Assembly (NCBI GenBank): GCA_963978895.1
Contig: OZ022242.1
Span: 9,077,614 to 9,141,613 of the forward strand
Reading direction: 5' to 3'
DNA from: Erpobdella octoculata
Lineage: Eukaryota > Annelida > Clitellata > Hirudinida > Erpobdellidae
DNA: 64,000 nt
Shown here one piece after another: positions 11,687 through 23,820 of the stretch (position 1 is its first letter; each line of letters begins with the position of its first letter). The position numbers were made by a program, and so were the translations under genes. The notes under the pieces are model-generated. The model saw only the letters and a list, made by a program, of their open reading frames with translations, was not told the origin of the DNA and made no database searches.

Positions 11687-14077
11687 ATGGCAGATATTCA
11701 AAAGATATTTGAACTTTTTCAGACGCAGATGGAAAAAAGCGAAGAGAGACACAGGATGCAGATGGAAAAGAGCGAAGAAAGATTCCTAAAGCTAATGAAA
11801 GAAAATTCAGAAAAAGAAAAGAAACTGTTAGAATTTATAGAGTCCCAAAAAGAAAAAAAGACAGAGTCAAAAGAAACACTTTTTGATCGACTACGTCAGA
11901 GAGTGGAAAAGTTTTCCTACGAACCAGAGGAAGGACGATTTTTCAGTCTGTGGCTCAGACGTTTTGAAGACACTGTCAAAGGTCACGAAAGACATCTTCC
12001 AGAAGAGTCAAAGACTGAACTTCTTCGAACTCTATTGGACAACCACACTTATGCAGTTTTTTCTACCAGAATTTCTCCACGGCTTCCCAGCGACATTGGT
12101 TGGGAAGAAACCATCACAACCCTTGAACAACTATTTGGCCCTAAGAAAAGTCTCTTTCGACGAAGGTTTGACTTTAGTCGAATAATTTGTACATCAGGGA
12201 GTGATTTTAACATTTATGGAAATAAGATCATTGCTGCTGCGGAGGCAGCAGAGCTTCGAGGAATGTCAGACGAGACACATAAGTGTGTCCAATATGTAGC
12301 AGGACTTCAGGCACAAGAACATGTCGAGATACGTTCCAGGCTGTTACGCATGTTGGATAGCGAAAATAGCGAAAAACCTATTACAGTCATTGAATTAATA
12401 GCAGAGTCTGAACGACTTAAGACTACACTGGATGATACTAAAACAATCGAAAGACCGGATGTAGAAATTCAGGCCATTAACAGATACAGCTCACCTCACC
12501 GAAAGCCATTGTCACCACGACATCAAGCAGAGCCAAAAACACCATGTCCCATTTGTGGCGGACCACATTGGAAACGAGAGTGTCCTAACGTTAGACCGAC
12601 GAGTTCTCCAGATTTTCGCAAATCACGAAAATTTGTATCACGGGATCATCCAAACTGGAGACAAAATTCTTTTACACACAGAGAAAAGAGTGCTTCAAGA
12701 CAAGACCGATTCATTAACCGAGTAGACAACGGAAATGAAATCAAACAGTACATTGAAGTCATCATCAACGATAGACCGATTCAACTTCGGTTAGATACAG
12801 GAGCCGAAGTGACTCTCATCTCTCGTCCAACATGGATAGCCATCGGTCGCCCCAATCTTACCACAGCGACGGCAAATTTAAGCGCAGCAAATGGTCAACC
12901 CGTGAAGACCGAAGGAATGTTTGAGACAAAATTTACCGTTGCAAATAAATCAGGTCAAAAGTACCATGGTCGGGGTACTGTTTACGTCACAGATTCAAAC
13001 GACCTCATGGGAATGCCATGGATAAAACAACTTCCTGACTTTAAAGAACTGTTAGAAAACTATTCTGTCATGGAAATACGGAGCTTCAACACAGACGCGG
13101 AACGCACAGCCATTACAAACAAATTAAAACACAAATACGCTGATGTGTTCCGACAGGAACTAGGACTGTGCACAAAAGTTTCAGCTTCCTTACAGCTTAA
13201 ACCTAGCGCACAACCCATATTTAGAAAGAAACGCCCTGTTCCTCATGCCGCTTTAGAACAATTGGATAGCGAAATTAACCGGTTACTAAAAGAAGGAATA
13301 ATCTCTCCCGTGGATCACTCTCAGTGGGCAGCACCCATAGTTGCTGTCCGTAAAGCAAACGGCTCCATCCGACTTTGTGCAGATTTTTCAACGGGCTTAA
13401 ATGACTCACTGATGCTCCATAGACACCCACTACCTACCATGGATGACGTTTTCACAAAATTAAATGGAGGGACAGTTTTCTCCCAAATAGATTTTGCAGA
13501 AGCATACCATCAAGTAGAAGTGACGGAAGAATGTAAAGAGCTCTTAACAATCAACACTCATAAAGGTTTGTTTCGTTATAACCGTCTACCATTTGGTGTG
13601 AAATCAGCACCAGGTATTTTTCAACAAATCATAGACACTATGATTACTGGTCTAGATGGCGTTGCCGCCTATTTAGATGATGTCATCGTCACGGGACGGA
13701 CATTAGAAGAACACAACACGAACTTAGAGGCTTTATTTGACCGAATTTTAAATTATGGCTTCCGGATTAGAATTGAAAAATGCCACTTGTTAATGACGAA
13801 AATCACGTACTTGGGAAATGTAATATCAGCTGCAGGCCGTCGTCCCGACCCCAAAAAAATCGATGCAATAATTCATATGCCTCCACCCAAAGATGTTGGA
13901 CAGGTCCGTACTTTTCTTGGGCTGATCAGCTATTACAGCTCATTTGTACCACGCATGAGAAATCTAAGAGCACCACTAGACGCCCTTTTAAAAAAGACAC
14001 TGTGTTCCAGTGGTCTGAAAGCTGTCAATGGGCATTTGACGAAACTAAAAAAATTTTATTATCCGACCTTCTGTTAA
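11687..14077 (+). CDS. Ty3/gypsy Gag-protease-reverse transcriptase ORF
   Basis: ORF of 796 codons from ATG at 11687. Order: N-terminal coiled coil rich in K/E with the repeated motif QMEKSEER (residues 1-60), Gag body, zinc knuckle CPICGGPHWKREC (about 287), aspartic protease LRLDTGAEVTLIS (about 367), reverse transcriptase with WAAPIVAVRKANGSIRLCADF-type palm start (about 545) and YLDD active site (about 661). The RT thumb runs to about 13990. The frame then diverges into a short unrelated tail ending at 14077, while the true continuation lies in the -1 frame. Organisation and motifs resemble Mag-lineage elements (known family). The element copies itself through an RNA intermediate. One shift apart, the ORF is intact. 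Confidence 0.93.
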   Translation: MADIQKIFELFQTQMEKSEERHRMQMEKSEERFLKLMKENSEKEKKLLEFIESQKEKKTESKETLFDRLRQRVEKFSYEPEEGRFFSLWLRRFEDTVKGHERHLPEESKTELLRTLLDNHTYAVFSTRISPRLPSDIGWEETITTLEQLFGPKKSLFRRRFDFSRIICTSGSDFNIYGNKIIAAAEAAELRGMSDETHKCVQYVAGLQAQEHVEIRSRLLRMLDSENSEKPITVIELIAESERLKTTLDDTKTIERPDVEIQAINRYSSPHRKPLSPRHQAEPKTPCPICGGPHWKRECPNVRPTSSPDFRKSRKFVSRDHPNWRQNSFTHREKSASRQDRFINRVDNGNEIKQYIEVIINDRPIQLRLDTGAEVTLISRPTWIAIGRPNLTTATANLSAANGQPVKTEGMFETKFTVANKSGQKYHGRGTVYVTDSNDLMGMPWIKQLPDFKELLENYSVMEIRSFNTDAERTAITNKLKHKYADVFRQELGLCTKVSASLQLKPSAQPIFRKKRPVPHAALEQLDSEINRLLKEGIISPVDHSQWAAPIVAVRKANGSIRLCADFSTGLNDSLMLHRHPLPTMDDVFTKLNGGTVFSQIDFAEAYHQVEVTEECKELLTINTHKGLFRYNRLPFGVKSAPGIFQQIIDTMITGLDGVAAYLDDVIVTGRTLEEHNTNLEALFDRILNYGFRIRIEKCHLLMTKITYLGNVISAAGRRPDPKKIDAIIHMPPPKDVGQVRTFLGLISYYSSFVPRMRNLRAPLDALLKKTLCSSGLKAVNGHLTKLKKFYYPTFC
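13987..13993 (+). promoter_or_regulatory. Possible -1 frameshift heptamer TTTAAAA
   Basis: T TTA AAA sits in the zero frame of the Gag-RT ORF, exactly where homology moves to the -1 frame (RNase H-integrase). The heptamer is a canonical slippery form. The place, between RT and RNase H, is unusual for gypsy elements, so a one-base loss or gain in the adjacent A run is an equally good explanation. Confidence 0.4.
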
Positions 14078-15999
14078 CCCATTACAACCCCAACCAACCA
14101 ATTGTAGTTGCAGCCGACGCATCAGAATACGGCATTGGAGCAGTGATATCACACAGATATAGTGATGGAACAGAAAAGGCAATTGCACACGCTAGTAGAG
14201 CTCTCACTCCAGCAGAAAAGAAATATGGGCAAATAGAAAAAGAAGGTCTAGCACTAGTTTTCGCGGTCAGAAAGTTTCACCGTTATATTTATGGACGCCA
14301 CTTTACTCTATTAACAGACCATCAACCTCTGCTTGCCATTTTTGGCAATAAAAAAGGCATACCATCATATACAGCAAACAGACTCCAACGCTGGGCTCTA
14401 ACACTGCTTGCTTATGATTTCAAAATTGAATACTGCAGAACCACGTCCTTTGGACAAGCTGACACACTTTCGCGCCTTATAGGTCCACATAAAACATCAG
14501 AAGAAGACACATTGATAGCAACTATCAATCAAGATATAAACTCCCTGTATATCAATGCCGTCAAACAACTTCCAGTCTCAAATAAAGAAATCTGTGACGC
14601 AACAAAAACAGACAATGAGTTAAATCCCCTTCTCCAATATGTCAAAACAGGAAAGTGGAACGAAAACAAAGCACTGAAAACCAGCAAACTCGAACTCTTA
14701 AAAAAAGAAATAACGATACATGAAGACTGTTTATTCTTTGGTTCTCGAATAATCATCCCTCAGGTTTTGCAAAAACGAGTACTTCAAATGCTTCACAAAG
14801 GCCACCCGGGTATTACTCGAATGAAGATAATTGCTCGAGAACACGTTTATTGGAGCGGCATTGATAAAGACATAGAAAACTGGACACGCAGCTGTTCTTC
14901 ATGCCAACAAGCAGCTAAATCACCCATAAAACACACTTTATGTTCATGGCCAAAAGAAACCAAACCCTGGAGTCGAATTCACATCGATTATGCTGGACCG
15001 CTCCATGGAAAAATGTATCTCGTAGTAGTAGATGCGTTCTCAAAATGGCCAGAAATAATAGAGATGGCAAACAGTACCACATCCAGCACGATAAATGCAC
15101 TCCAGCGGATCTTTGCACAATTTGGATTGCCTGAAACAATTGTCAGTGACAACGGCACACAATTCACCTCAACTGTTTTTCAGGAATACTGTGAAGAAAA
15201 CGCGATCAAACACGTGAGATCACCACCATTTCACCCACAATCCAATGGCCAGGCCGAACGATTTGTAGACACTTTCAAAAGAGCTTTGATTAAATTAAGA
15301 AATGACGGAACTTACAAAGAATCTCTTCAAACATTTTTATTCAGCTACAGAACCACTCCCTGCGCTTCATCGCCGAACGGTCTCTCTCCAGCGGAAAATT
15401 TCCTAGGCAGACAATTACGTTCGGTATTAAGCGAATTACATCCGAAAAACATCAAACATTCAACACCTCGATCAAATGACATGGAGAAACAGTTCAACCG
15501 CCATCATGGGGCACGACCTCGACAGTTCCAAAACGGTGAATTAGTGTTCGTTCGCGATTATCGACCAGGACCTGTGACGTGGATACCAAGACAGATTGTC
15601 CGTAGAAGGGGAAGAGTTCTGTACGATACTATCGTAAAAGGAATGGTCTGGAAGCGCCACATCAACCAGTTACGCCCACGTCAAGAATCGAAGTTTACAA
15701 CAACACTACTCGAAACATTTGACTTACCTTATCAGAATACAAGACAAGGAGAAAACGCCACAACTGCCGAACCTGGTCAAACGGTGGAAAAGAACATTAA
15801 CACAAAGAGAGGCATTCTGAAAGGTCAGGATTTAGACCGTTTTAAAAAATCTGTTCGTTTTCAGCTAGGCACCGAACACCAGCCAGAACAGCCTACACAG
15901 GACTTTGCAGCAACGCCATTCCCTTCTACTGAAAACTCAGAATCAGTAATACCACGTTCACCGTCATTTTATACCTTCCAATTTAATAATTGCTACTGA
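13994..15999 (+). CDS. Ty3/gypsy RNase H-integrase ORF
   Basis: Continues Pol in the -1 frame relative to the Gag-RT ORF. It encodes RNase H (VVAADASEYGIGAVISH, about 14107-14157), then integrase. The zinc domain reads HKGHPGITRMK, then CSSCQQ (about 14795-14912). The core has catalytic D in HIDYAGP (about 14985), D in VSDNGTQF (about 15150) and E in NGQAERF with the D,35,E spacing. A basic C-terminal region follows, with no chromodomain and no envelope gene. The stop is at 15999. The integrase would insert the cDNA into chromosomes. The ORF is full length, so the element is young or recently active, although no 3' LTR is seen downstream. Confidence 0.92.
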
Positions 16000-16069
16000 A
16001 TGTATAAAACACTTTTTTTATGACTCTGAGTCGGAAGATGACAAAGGTTAGCTAGGATATAGCTTAATT
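16000..16069 (+). other. Short 3' region of the gypsy element, 3' LTR not found
   Basis: The words of the presumed 5' LTR (for example CCCTGAAGGGAACGTCCCGG near 11521) are not found downstream of the integrase stop. The element appears to be 3' truncated or interrupted by the inverted-repeat element that begins about 70 bp after the stop. Confidence 0.5.
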
Positions 16070-16978
16070 TTGGTAATCATGTACAATAGGTCCAGTAGTT
16101 ATTTTCGGTGTTTTTAATTATTTTTTTAATATAAAATTAATATAATTAGAAACAGAATAAAATTACCAATCGGATGATCCAAATAATGTCTTGAAAATAT
16201 AATTAAAAAAGAAGTTAATGACGGAAATCCGCCAGGTAGTAGGAAAAACTAGGTTCATAAACAGTAAACTAACTAAAGGTGAAGCGAAATGAAATGTCAA
16301 ATAAATTAGTTGTCAAATAATTTTATTTTGCGAGTTTTTATAAAACAATAAAAAAAAATAATTACTTATTTTTAAAAGAAGTATGGATTAATTAAAAAAT
16401 ATTAGACACTGATTTGAATGATGCAATGCATAAAGCGGGATTCCAGGGCATTGCATATAAACTTGATAAAGATGGCAGTCTCTTTTCCCATCTTATCTAC
16501 GTGAATTTGAGTTCCGTAGTATCAATCCAGATGGCAACGTCTTTGGTGAAGTTCTGTGTGCCTTAATTGATAACTATCACGTTTAACATTGAGTTTATTG
16601 ATAACTACTATCTCGTTTAACATTTAACAGTTCGGACTTGAATAAACTTACATTTTTTTTGTAAATAATGTTATTTTGACTGCGTGAATACTATTTCTTG
16701 TGTTACTTTTGCTAATAATTTTTTTAAGTGCTGTAAATATTTCTTTTCTGCGCTATAAATAGAAATTTCTGTTTGACTTCGCTATTCATAGTTTTTGTTG
16801 CTGTTCTCTTGCGCGTTTCGTGAGTTTTCCGAGAAAATTTTATTATCAAAAATTAATAAACTGCTTGGTTCATTAAATTTGAGTTATTATTGTGATTACA
16901 AATATATAATTATTATTGCGGGAAAATAATTAAAAACACCGAAAATAACTACTGGACCTATTGTACATGATTACCAAT
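16070..16978. mobile_element. Unclassified element with about 55-bp inverted ends
   Basis: TTGGTAATCATGTACAATAG at 16070, continuing to about 16122, recurs inverted at 16923-16978 with few differences. The 0.8-kb interior is AT-rich without a credible ORF. It looks like a MITE, but no clear target duplication was found, so its superfamily is open. Confidence 0.75.
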
Positions 16979-17140
16979 TGGAATTCGAAAGATCGGCAAA
17001 AAAAATTTTATTGGATCCATTTAGTTTACACCCGCCTGACTCATCAGCCGTTGTTAAATACAACGCACATCCAATCAATCCTTGCATCCATCCCATAAAT
17101 CTCGGATGCAGCGCTCGATATATTTAACAACGCACCCAGG
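16979..17140. repeat. TTAACAACGCACCC border segment
   Basis: Contains GTTGTTAAATACAACGCAC and, inverted, ATTTAACAACGCACCC. The latter joins directly to family A and mirrors the border near 6240. See the finding on this border. Confidence 0.4.
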
Positions 17141-18165
17141 TAGTACATCGCGGGTTTTTCCATTATCAGCCATTGAAGGTTGGATTTTTTTGTAGGCGGT
17201 TTTTTTTCATTATAAGCCATTAAAGGTTTTTTCACTATCACCCAATAAATGTTGTTTTTTCGTAAGCTGTTTTTCCGATACCATCAAATTAAGAGTGTTT
17301 TTCATAGGCGGTTTTTTCACTATCACCCAATTAACATGGTTTTTTTCGTAAGCTGATTTTTCCAATTCGCCCATTAAAGGTTTTTTTACGTAGGAATTTT
17401 TTCTTAAATCATCCAATCAAATAGAAGACCATTCCAAAACGTGTCCAAGTGAAAAATCATCTGCTACTAACTATTTTAGTCACAAGCTTTGCTTGCGAAG
17501 CGTGCTTAAAGTTATAACTATATTAGCGCATTGGTGTTGTTTTTGTGCTTGCGACTACTTTTACTATTAATATGTAAAAACTCACACGCTTCACGCGCGA
17601 AGCGTGCGTCAAGTGCTGGTCCCTACTATAAAAGCGCTGAAAACGGTTTGTTAAGGCACTTTTTTGCTAAAATGTTTAAATAAAAAGTTATTAGCCGCGA
17701 AAGTTTAACGCTTTGCGAATATATATAATGCATCGTACGTCATCGCTGAATATAAACAAGTTGAAAATAAATAAATCACCGAAGTAGTAGTCGGCGGGTT
17801 TTTCCCAATTTTAAACAAGCTATAAATTATTATTAACGACATTTTACTATTTTGCAATTATTATTCCTTTTATTTTAATTTTTATTATTAACGAAGATTA
17901 ACTATTTTGCTAATATTATTCCGATTAATGGAAAATTCGACGCTTTGCGGATACATTTAATGAAATTATTATTAACGACATTTTACTATTTTGCAATTAT
18001 TATTTCTCTTACTTTAATTAAAAATAATATTATTATTTACAAAAATTAACTAATTTGCTAATATTATTCCTATTATTGGAAAGTTCGACGCTTTGTAGAT
18101 ATATTTAATGAAATTATTATTAACGACATTATTTATTTTAATACATTATATATAATATATTAATA
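17141..18165. repeat. Family-A repeat, two partial copies
   Basis: Begins with the GGTAGTACATCGCGGG block and TTTTTTCGTAAGC-type tandem units. A hairpin lies near 17480, and a second, longer stem (CACACGCTTC, then GCGCGAAGCGTG) near 17582-17605. The copy then restarts with AAAAGTTATTAGCCGCGAAAG at about 17681. It ends where a Helitron starts (A|TC at 18165). Confidence 0.8.
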
Positions 18166-18397
18166 TCTATATATATAAAAATGAATGTTTGTATGTATGT
18201 ATATAGGTATTGTATTCATGCATTGCTACACCATTCATCCGATCGTAATGAAATTTTTACACAACCTTGAGAGTCAAGGGGAATCAAATATAGACAAAAA
18301 ATTTTAAATCCGTCACAAAATGAGCGGAGCGGAGCGGGTGAGCGAGCGGGAACTATATAAATATATATGTGTGTGTGTGTGTGTGTATATATATACC

Positions 18398-18450
<53 letters not shown>

Positions 18451-18502
18451 GTATATATATATACATATATATATACATATATATATATGTATATATATAT
18501 AC

Positions 18503-18546
<44 letters not shown>

Positions 18547-18550
18547 ATAT

Positions 18551-18633
<83 letters not shown>

Positions 18634-18754
18634 TCAATTCTATTTCCTTTAAAACATCGTCATATATTAAAATTGGCTAAAAAATACAATTTCAAATTTA
18701 TCAAATCTTTCTATCGAATTAAATATGCCACCTAAACGAAAAGCTATTGGTCAA
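18166..18754 (+). mobile_element. Helitron family-1 5' part with replicase start-codon stub
   Basis: Starts TCTATATATATAAAAATGAA after an A, the expected Helitron 5' border. Then comes the leader with CATTCATCCGATCGTAATGA, a GAGCGGAGCGGAGCGGG motif, compound (AT)n/(GT)n to about 18628, and AAACATCGTCATATATT. Near 18725 ATGCCACCTAAACGAAAAGC (MPPKRKAIG) resembles the start of a Helitron replicase ORF, but it is cut at 18754 by the 3' end of another Helitron. No Rep or helicase motif remains. Confidence 0.7.
18365..18629. repeat. Compound (TG)n/(AT)n microsatellite
   Basis: GTGTGTGTG followed by AT runs broken by single C/G. All open frames here are repeat translations. Confidence 0.95.
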
Positions 18755-19626
18755 CTAGCGGGGTTACCCGGCGTAGCCCGGGGTTTTTAGAGGTTTTTCT
18801 AATGTTTGTCTCTCTCGCTCCCGTTTCCTTCTTCACTTTCCCGTTTTCGTCGCGTTCCCGGTCGCTTTTCCGCTCTCGGTCGTTTTCCAGCTCCCGGTCG
18901 CTTTTCCGCTCTCGGTCGTTTTCCAGCTCCCGGTCGCTTTCCCGCTCAGAAGTTTTGTTATTGATTTTCTCTCTTGCTCGCGTTTCCTTCCAAGCTTGCT
19001 CTCCCGATTCCAGTCGCTTTCCGCGTTCCCGGTCGCTTTCCGCGTTCCCGGTCGCTTTCCGCGTTCCCGGTCGCTTTCCCGTTCCCGGTCACTTTCCCGT
19101 TCCCACTCTCGCTTGCTCTCCCGTTCCCGGTCATGCTTGCTCTCCCATTCCCGGTCACGGTTGCTCTTCCGTTCCCGTTCACGCTCATTTTCTCTTTTAC
19201 ATTCTTTCATAACTTCTGTTAGCCTATGAAACGTAAAATAGATTTGCTAAGACTATATATATATATATATATGAATGTTTGTGGGTTAGTTTGTCTATTA
19301 TAGAAACGGGAAAGCGACCCGGAACGGACAGCGAGCGGGAACGGAAAAGCAAGCGTGAGCGGGAATGAGAGAGCAAACTTGAGCCGGAACGGGACAGCGA
19401 CCGGAAACGGGAAAACGACCGGGAGTGGAAAAGCGACCGGGAGCGGGAAAGCGACCAGGAGCGGGAAAGCGACCGGCAGCGGGAAAGCGACCGGCAGCGG
19501 GAAAATGACCGAAAACGGGAAAGCGAACAGGAGTGGGAAAGCAGGTGGGAAAGGAAACGGGAGAGAAAGAGACAAACATTAGAAAAACCTCTAAAAAACC
19601 CGGGCAACGCCGGGTATCTCCGCTAG
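18755..19626. mobile_element. Double-3'-ended Helitron composite, copy 1
   Basis: Both ends are Helitron 3' termini pointing outward. The left reads CTAGCGGGGTTACCCGGC on the plus strand. The right reads CCCGGGCAACGCCGGG, then CTAG at 19623-19626. Each CTAG is followed, in its own strand, by T, as expected for Helitron insertion at A|T. The arms are 18-bp-type minisatellites of opposite orientation. The centre (19200-19310) holds AATGAATGTTTGTGGGTTAG and (AT)n. The orientation is opposite to copies 2 and 3. Confidence 0.8.
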
Positions 19627-19627
19627 T

Positions 19628-20734
<1,107 letters not shown>

Positions 20735-21095
20735 TGATATAAATTTAAGATTCTGATATAAATTTACCTGCAAAGCTGAAGCTTAAAAGTTGATAAGAGC
20801 GATTGTATGGAGAGTTGAACATTTATGGGACATTAATTAATCTTAAGTGTCTTAAGCAATAAACTACACATTTTGATACTCCCTGTTGCACCTCATACAT
20901 TTTCAGACTCCTCTTCTCCTACACATGCACGGCGTCCTTAACCCATTCCCTTCACGCAGTATAAAATTTCATAAAACCACCAAAAAAGTCCGGTGCCAAA
21001 AACTAAAAGGTAGTGAAACTTTATTAAAAAATAGTCAGCAACTGGGAAAAGGGGGTAGTCATATAGAAAATTTGACAGGTGTTTGTTTACATCTA
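20735..21095. repeat. Low-copy segment, duplication unit left copy
   Basis: About 350 bp (TGATATAAATTTACCTGCAA to CAGGTGTTTGTTTACATC) recur with few changes at 25529-25874, each followed by a Helitron family-1 leader. AAGATTCTGATATAAATTT is itself repeated twice at 20729-20767. Confidence 0.85.
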
Positions 21096-21663
21096 TCTAT
21101 ATATATAAAAATGAATGTTTGTATATATGTATATATGTTTATATGTTAATGTCCTTTATGCATTGCTACACCATTCATCCGATCGTAATGAAATTTTCAC
21201 ACAACCTTGAGAGTCAAGGGGAGTCAAATATAAAAAAAAATTTGAAATCCGTCACAAAATGAGCGGAGCGGAGCGGGTGAGCGAGCGGGAACTATATATA
21301 TATGTATGTGCGTATGTATGTGTGTATGTATGTATGTATGTGTATGTGCATGTATGTGTGTCTGTGTGTGTGTTTATGTATGTACTAGCGGAGATACCCG
21401 GCGTTGCCCGGGTTTTTTAGAGGTTTTTCTAATGTTTGTCTCTTTCTCTCCCGTTTCCTTTCCCACCTGCTTTCCAACTCCTGTTCGCTTTCCCGCTCCC
21501 GGCCGCTTTCCCGCTCCCGGTCGTTCTCCCGTTCCCGGTCGCTGTCCCGTTCGCGCTCACGTTTGCTCTCCCATTCCCGCTCACGCTTGCTTTTCCGTTC
21601 ACGCTCGCTGTCCGTTCCGGGTCGCTTTCCCGTTTCTATAATAGACAAACTAACCTACAAACA

Positions 21664-21697
<34 letters not shown>

Positions 21698-22343
21698 CTT
21701 AGCAAATCTATTTTACGTTTTATAGGCTAACAGAAGTTATGAAAGAATGTAAAAGAGAAAATGAGCGTGAACGGGAACGGGAACGGGAGAGCAACCGTGA
21801 CCGGGAATGGGAGAGCAATCATGACCGGGAACGGGAGAGCAAGCGTGAGCGGGAACGGGAAAGCGACCGGGAACGGGAAAGCGACCGGGAACGGGAAAGC
21901 GACCGGGAACGGGAAAGCGACCGGGAACGGGAAAGCGACCGGGAACGGGAAAGCGACCGGGAACGGGAAAGCGACCGGGAACGGGAAAGCGACCGGGAAC
22001 GGGAAAGCGACCGGGAACGGGAAAGCGACCGGGAACGGGAAAGCGACCGGGAACGGGAAAGCGACCGGGAACGGGAAAGCGACCGGGAACGCGGAAAGCG
22101 ACCGGGAACGCGGAAAGCGACTGGAATCGGGAGAGCAAGCTTGGAAGGAAACGCGAGCAAGAGAGAAAATCGATAACAAAACTTCTGAGCGGGAAAGCGA
22201 CCGGGAGCTGGAAAACGACCGAGAGCGGATAAGCGACCGGGAACGCGACGAAAACGGGAAAGTGGAGAAGGAAACGGGAGCGAGAGAGACAAACATTAGA
22301 AAAACCTCTAAAAATCCCGGGCAACGCCGGGTAACCCCGCTAG
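21096..22343 (+). mobile_element. Non-autonomous Helitron family 1, complete unit
   Basis: 5' start TCTATATATATAAAAATGAA after A; 3' end CCCGGGCAACGCCGGG hairpin (5-bp stem), then CTAG and T. The leader (CATTCATCCGATCGTAATGA) is followed by GT-rich DNA and an internal inverted 3' arm beginning CTAGCGGAGATACCCGGC at 21385. A central AT segment and a right minisatellite arm of about 14 copies of GGGAACGGGAAAGCGACC (about 21848-22100) follow. No replicase is encoded, so it depends on a helper. It is the clearest example of the composite. Confidence 0.8.
21840..22110 (+). repeat. 18-bp minisatellite GGGAACGGGAAAGCGACC
   Basis: About 14 nearly identical copies. Translations read RERESD, GNGKAT or, on the other strand, FPVAFP; these are repeat artefacts and not proteins. 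Confidence 0.95.
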
Positions 22344-22358
22344 TCATATATATATAGA

Positions 22359-23796
22359 CTAGCAGTGCCCGTTGCGGCTTCGCTCGCATGAAATTAGAGA
22401 GTTTGAACCGTGCATCCATAGTAGAGATCAATTTTTTAGGTCTCGGCTCGGCCCGTCGACAACTTAGCCCAGCCCATTTTAAAAACCCAAACTCCTTGCC
22501 CGGCACAGCCCGTCTGAATTAGGCCCGGCCCATTCTTACAGGCTTAGAAGTTCTATATACTTGATGAAAAACTTCGTCCCGTCCCACCTTGACTTCAGGT
22601 TTGGCCCGGCCCAACTGAAGACCCTAAAATCACTAAAATATCTATATACTTGGTGAAAAACCTCGGCCCGTTCCACTTTGATTTAAGGTTTGGCCTGACC
22701 CGTGTGAAGACTCTAAAATAACGGCTTGGCCCGGCCGGTGATAAACTGAACTTAGCTACTTTTAACCGGCACAAAACTTCAAAATACTAATTTTTACATT
22801 TGTAGCACTTACAGTTTTTGAGTAGCAGTTATTTTGAAATCAAATAACCCTTTTTTCCACCCCACATTTGATGTCCTGGAAACCAAATTTTTAAAAAAAT
22901 GTTGAAACACTTATATCATAATTTTTTGAGTAAATACTAAATACTAATTTTGACATCTGTAGCATTCACAGTTTTTGAGTAGCAGTTACTTTAAAAACCA
23001 AAGAAACTTTTTTCCACCCCACATTTGAGGTCCTGAAAACCAAAATTTCAAAAAATGGTGAAACACATATATCCTTATTTTTAGAGTAGAAACTAAATAC
23101 TAATTTTTACTTTTGTAGCATTAACAGTTTTTGAGTAGAAGCTACTTTAAAAACCAAATAACCCAATTTTCCAACCCACATTTGAGGTCCGGGAAACCAA
23201 ATTTGTATAAAATGGTGAAACACGTATATCTTTATTTTTAGAAAAGAAACTAAATAATAATTTTTACATCTGTGGTATTTACTGTTTTTGAGTAGCAGTT
23301 ACTATAAAAGACAATTAGCCTTATTTTCCACCCCACATTTGAAGTCCTGGAAACCAAATTTTCAAAAAATGCTAAAACACGTATTTCATTATTTTTGGAG
23401 TAGAAACTAAATACTAATTTTTACTCCTGTAGCATTAACAGTTTTTGAGTAGAAGCTACATTAAAAACCAAATAACCCAATTTTCCAACCCACATTTGAG
23501 GTCCGGGAAACCGAATTTTCAAAAAATGGTGAAACACGTATCTTTTTATTTTTCAAAAAGAATCTATATACCAAATTTCAGAAAAAAATTTTAGAAAAAA
23601 TTTTTAGAAAAAAGTTTGTTTTCCAGTTTTTTCCCCTCAGGAGCAAAATTTTTAAAAATCCTTTCTTAGCGGATGTTTACGCTATAAAAGTAATATAAGT
23701 TCCAAATTTCACGTTCCTAGGATGAGGCGTTTGAGCTCGGCGTTGATTATGAGTCAGTCATCTGTCAGTCAGGACATGTTCTTTTATATATATAGA
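22359..23796 (-). mobile_element. Non-autonomous Helitron family 2, complete, minus strand
   Basis: On the minus strand it starts TCTATATATATAAAAGAACA (5' end at 23796, preceded by A), has CCTGACTGAC repeats, and ends CGGGCACTGCTAG at 22359, followed by T. The interior has about five units of roughly 150 bp, each with TGAGGTCC, GTGAAACACGTAT and GTTTTTGAGTAG blocks. A GC-rich part (GGCCCGGCCC) lies near the 3' end. No ORF. Confidence 0.85.
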
Positions 23797-23820
23797 TATA
23801 TATATATATATCTATATATA

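Noticed and set aside
21840..22110. Possible CRISPR-like array
   Set aside because: Direct repeats without unique spacers, in a eukaryotic transposon; a minisatellite.
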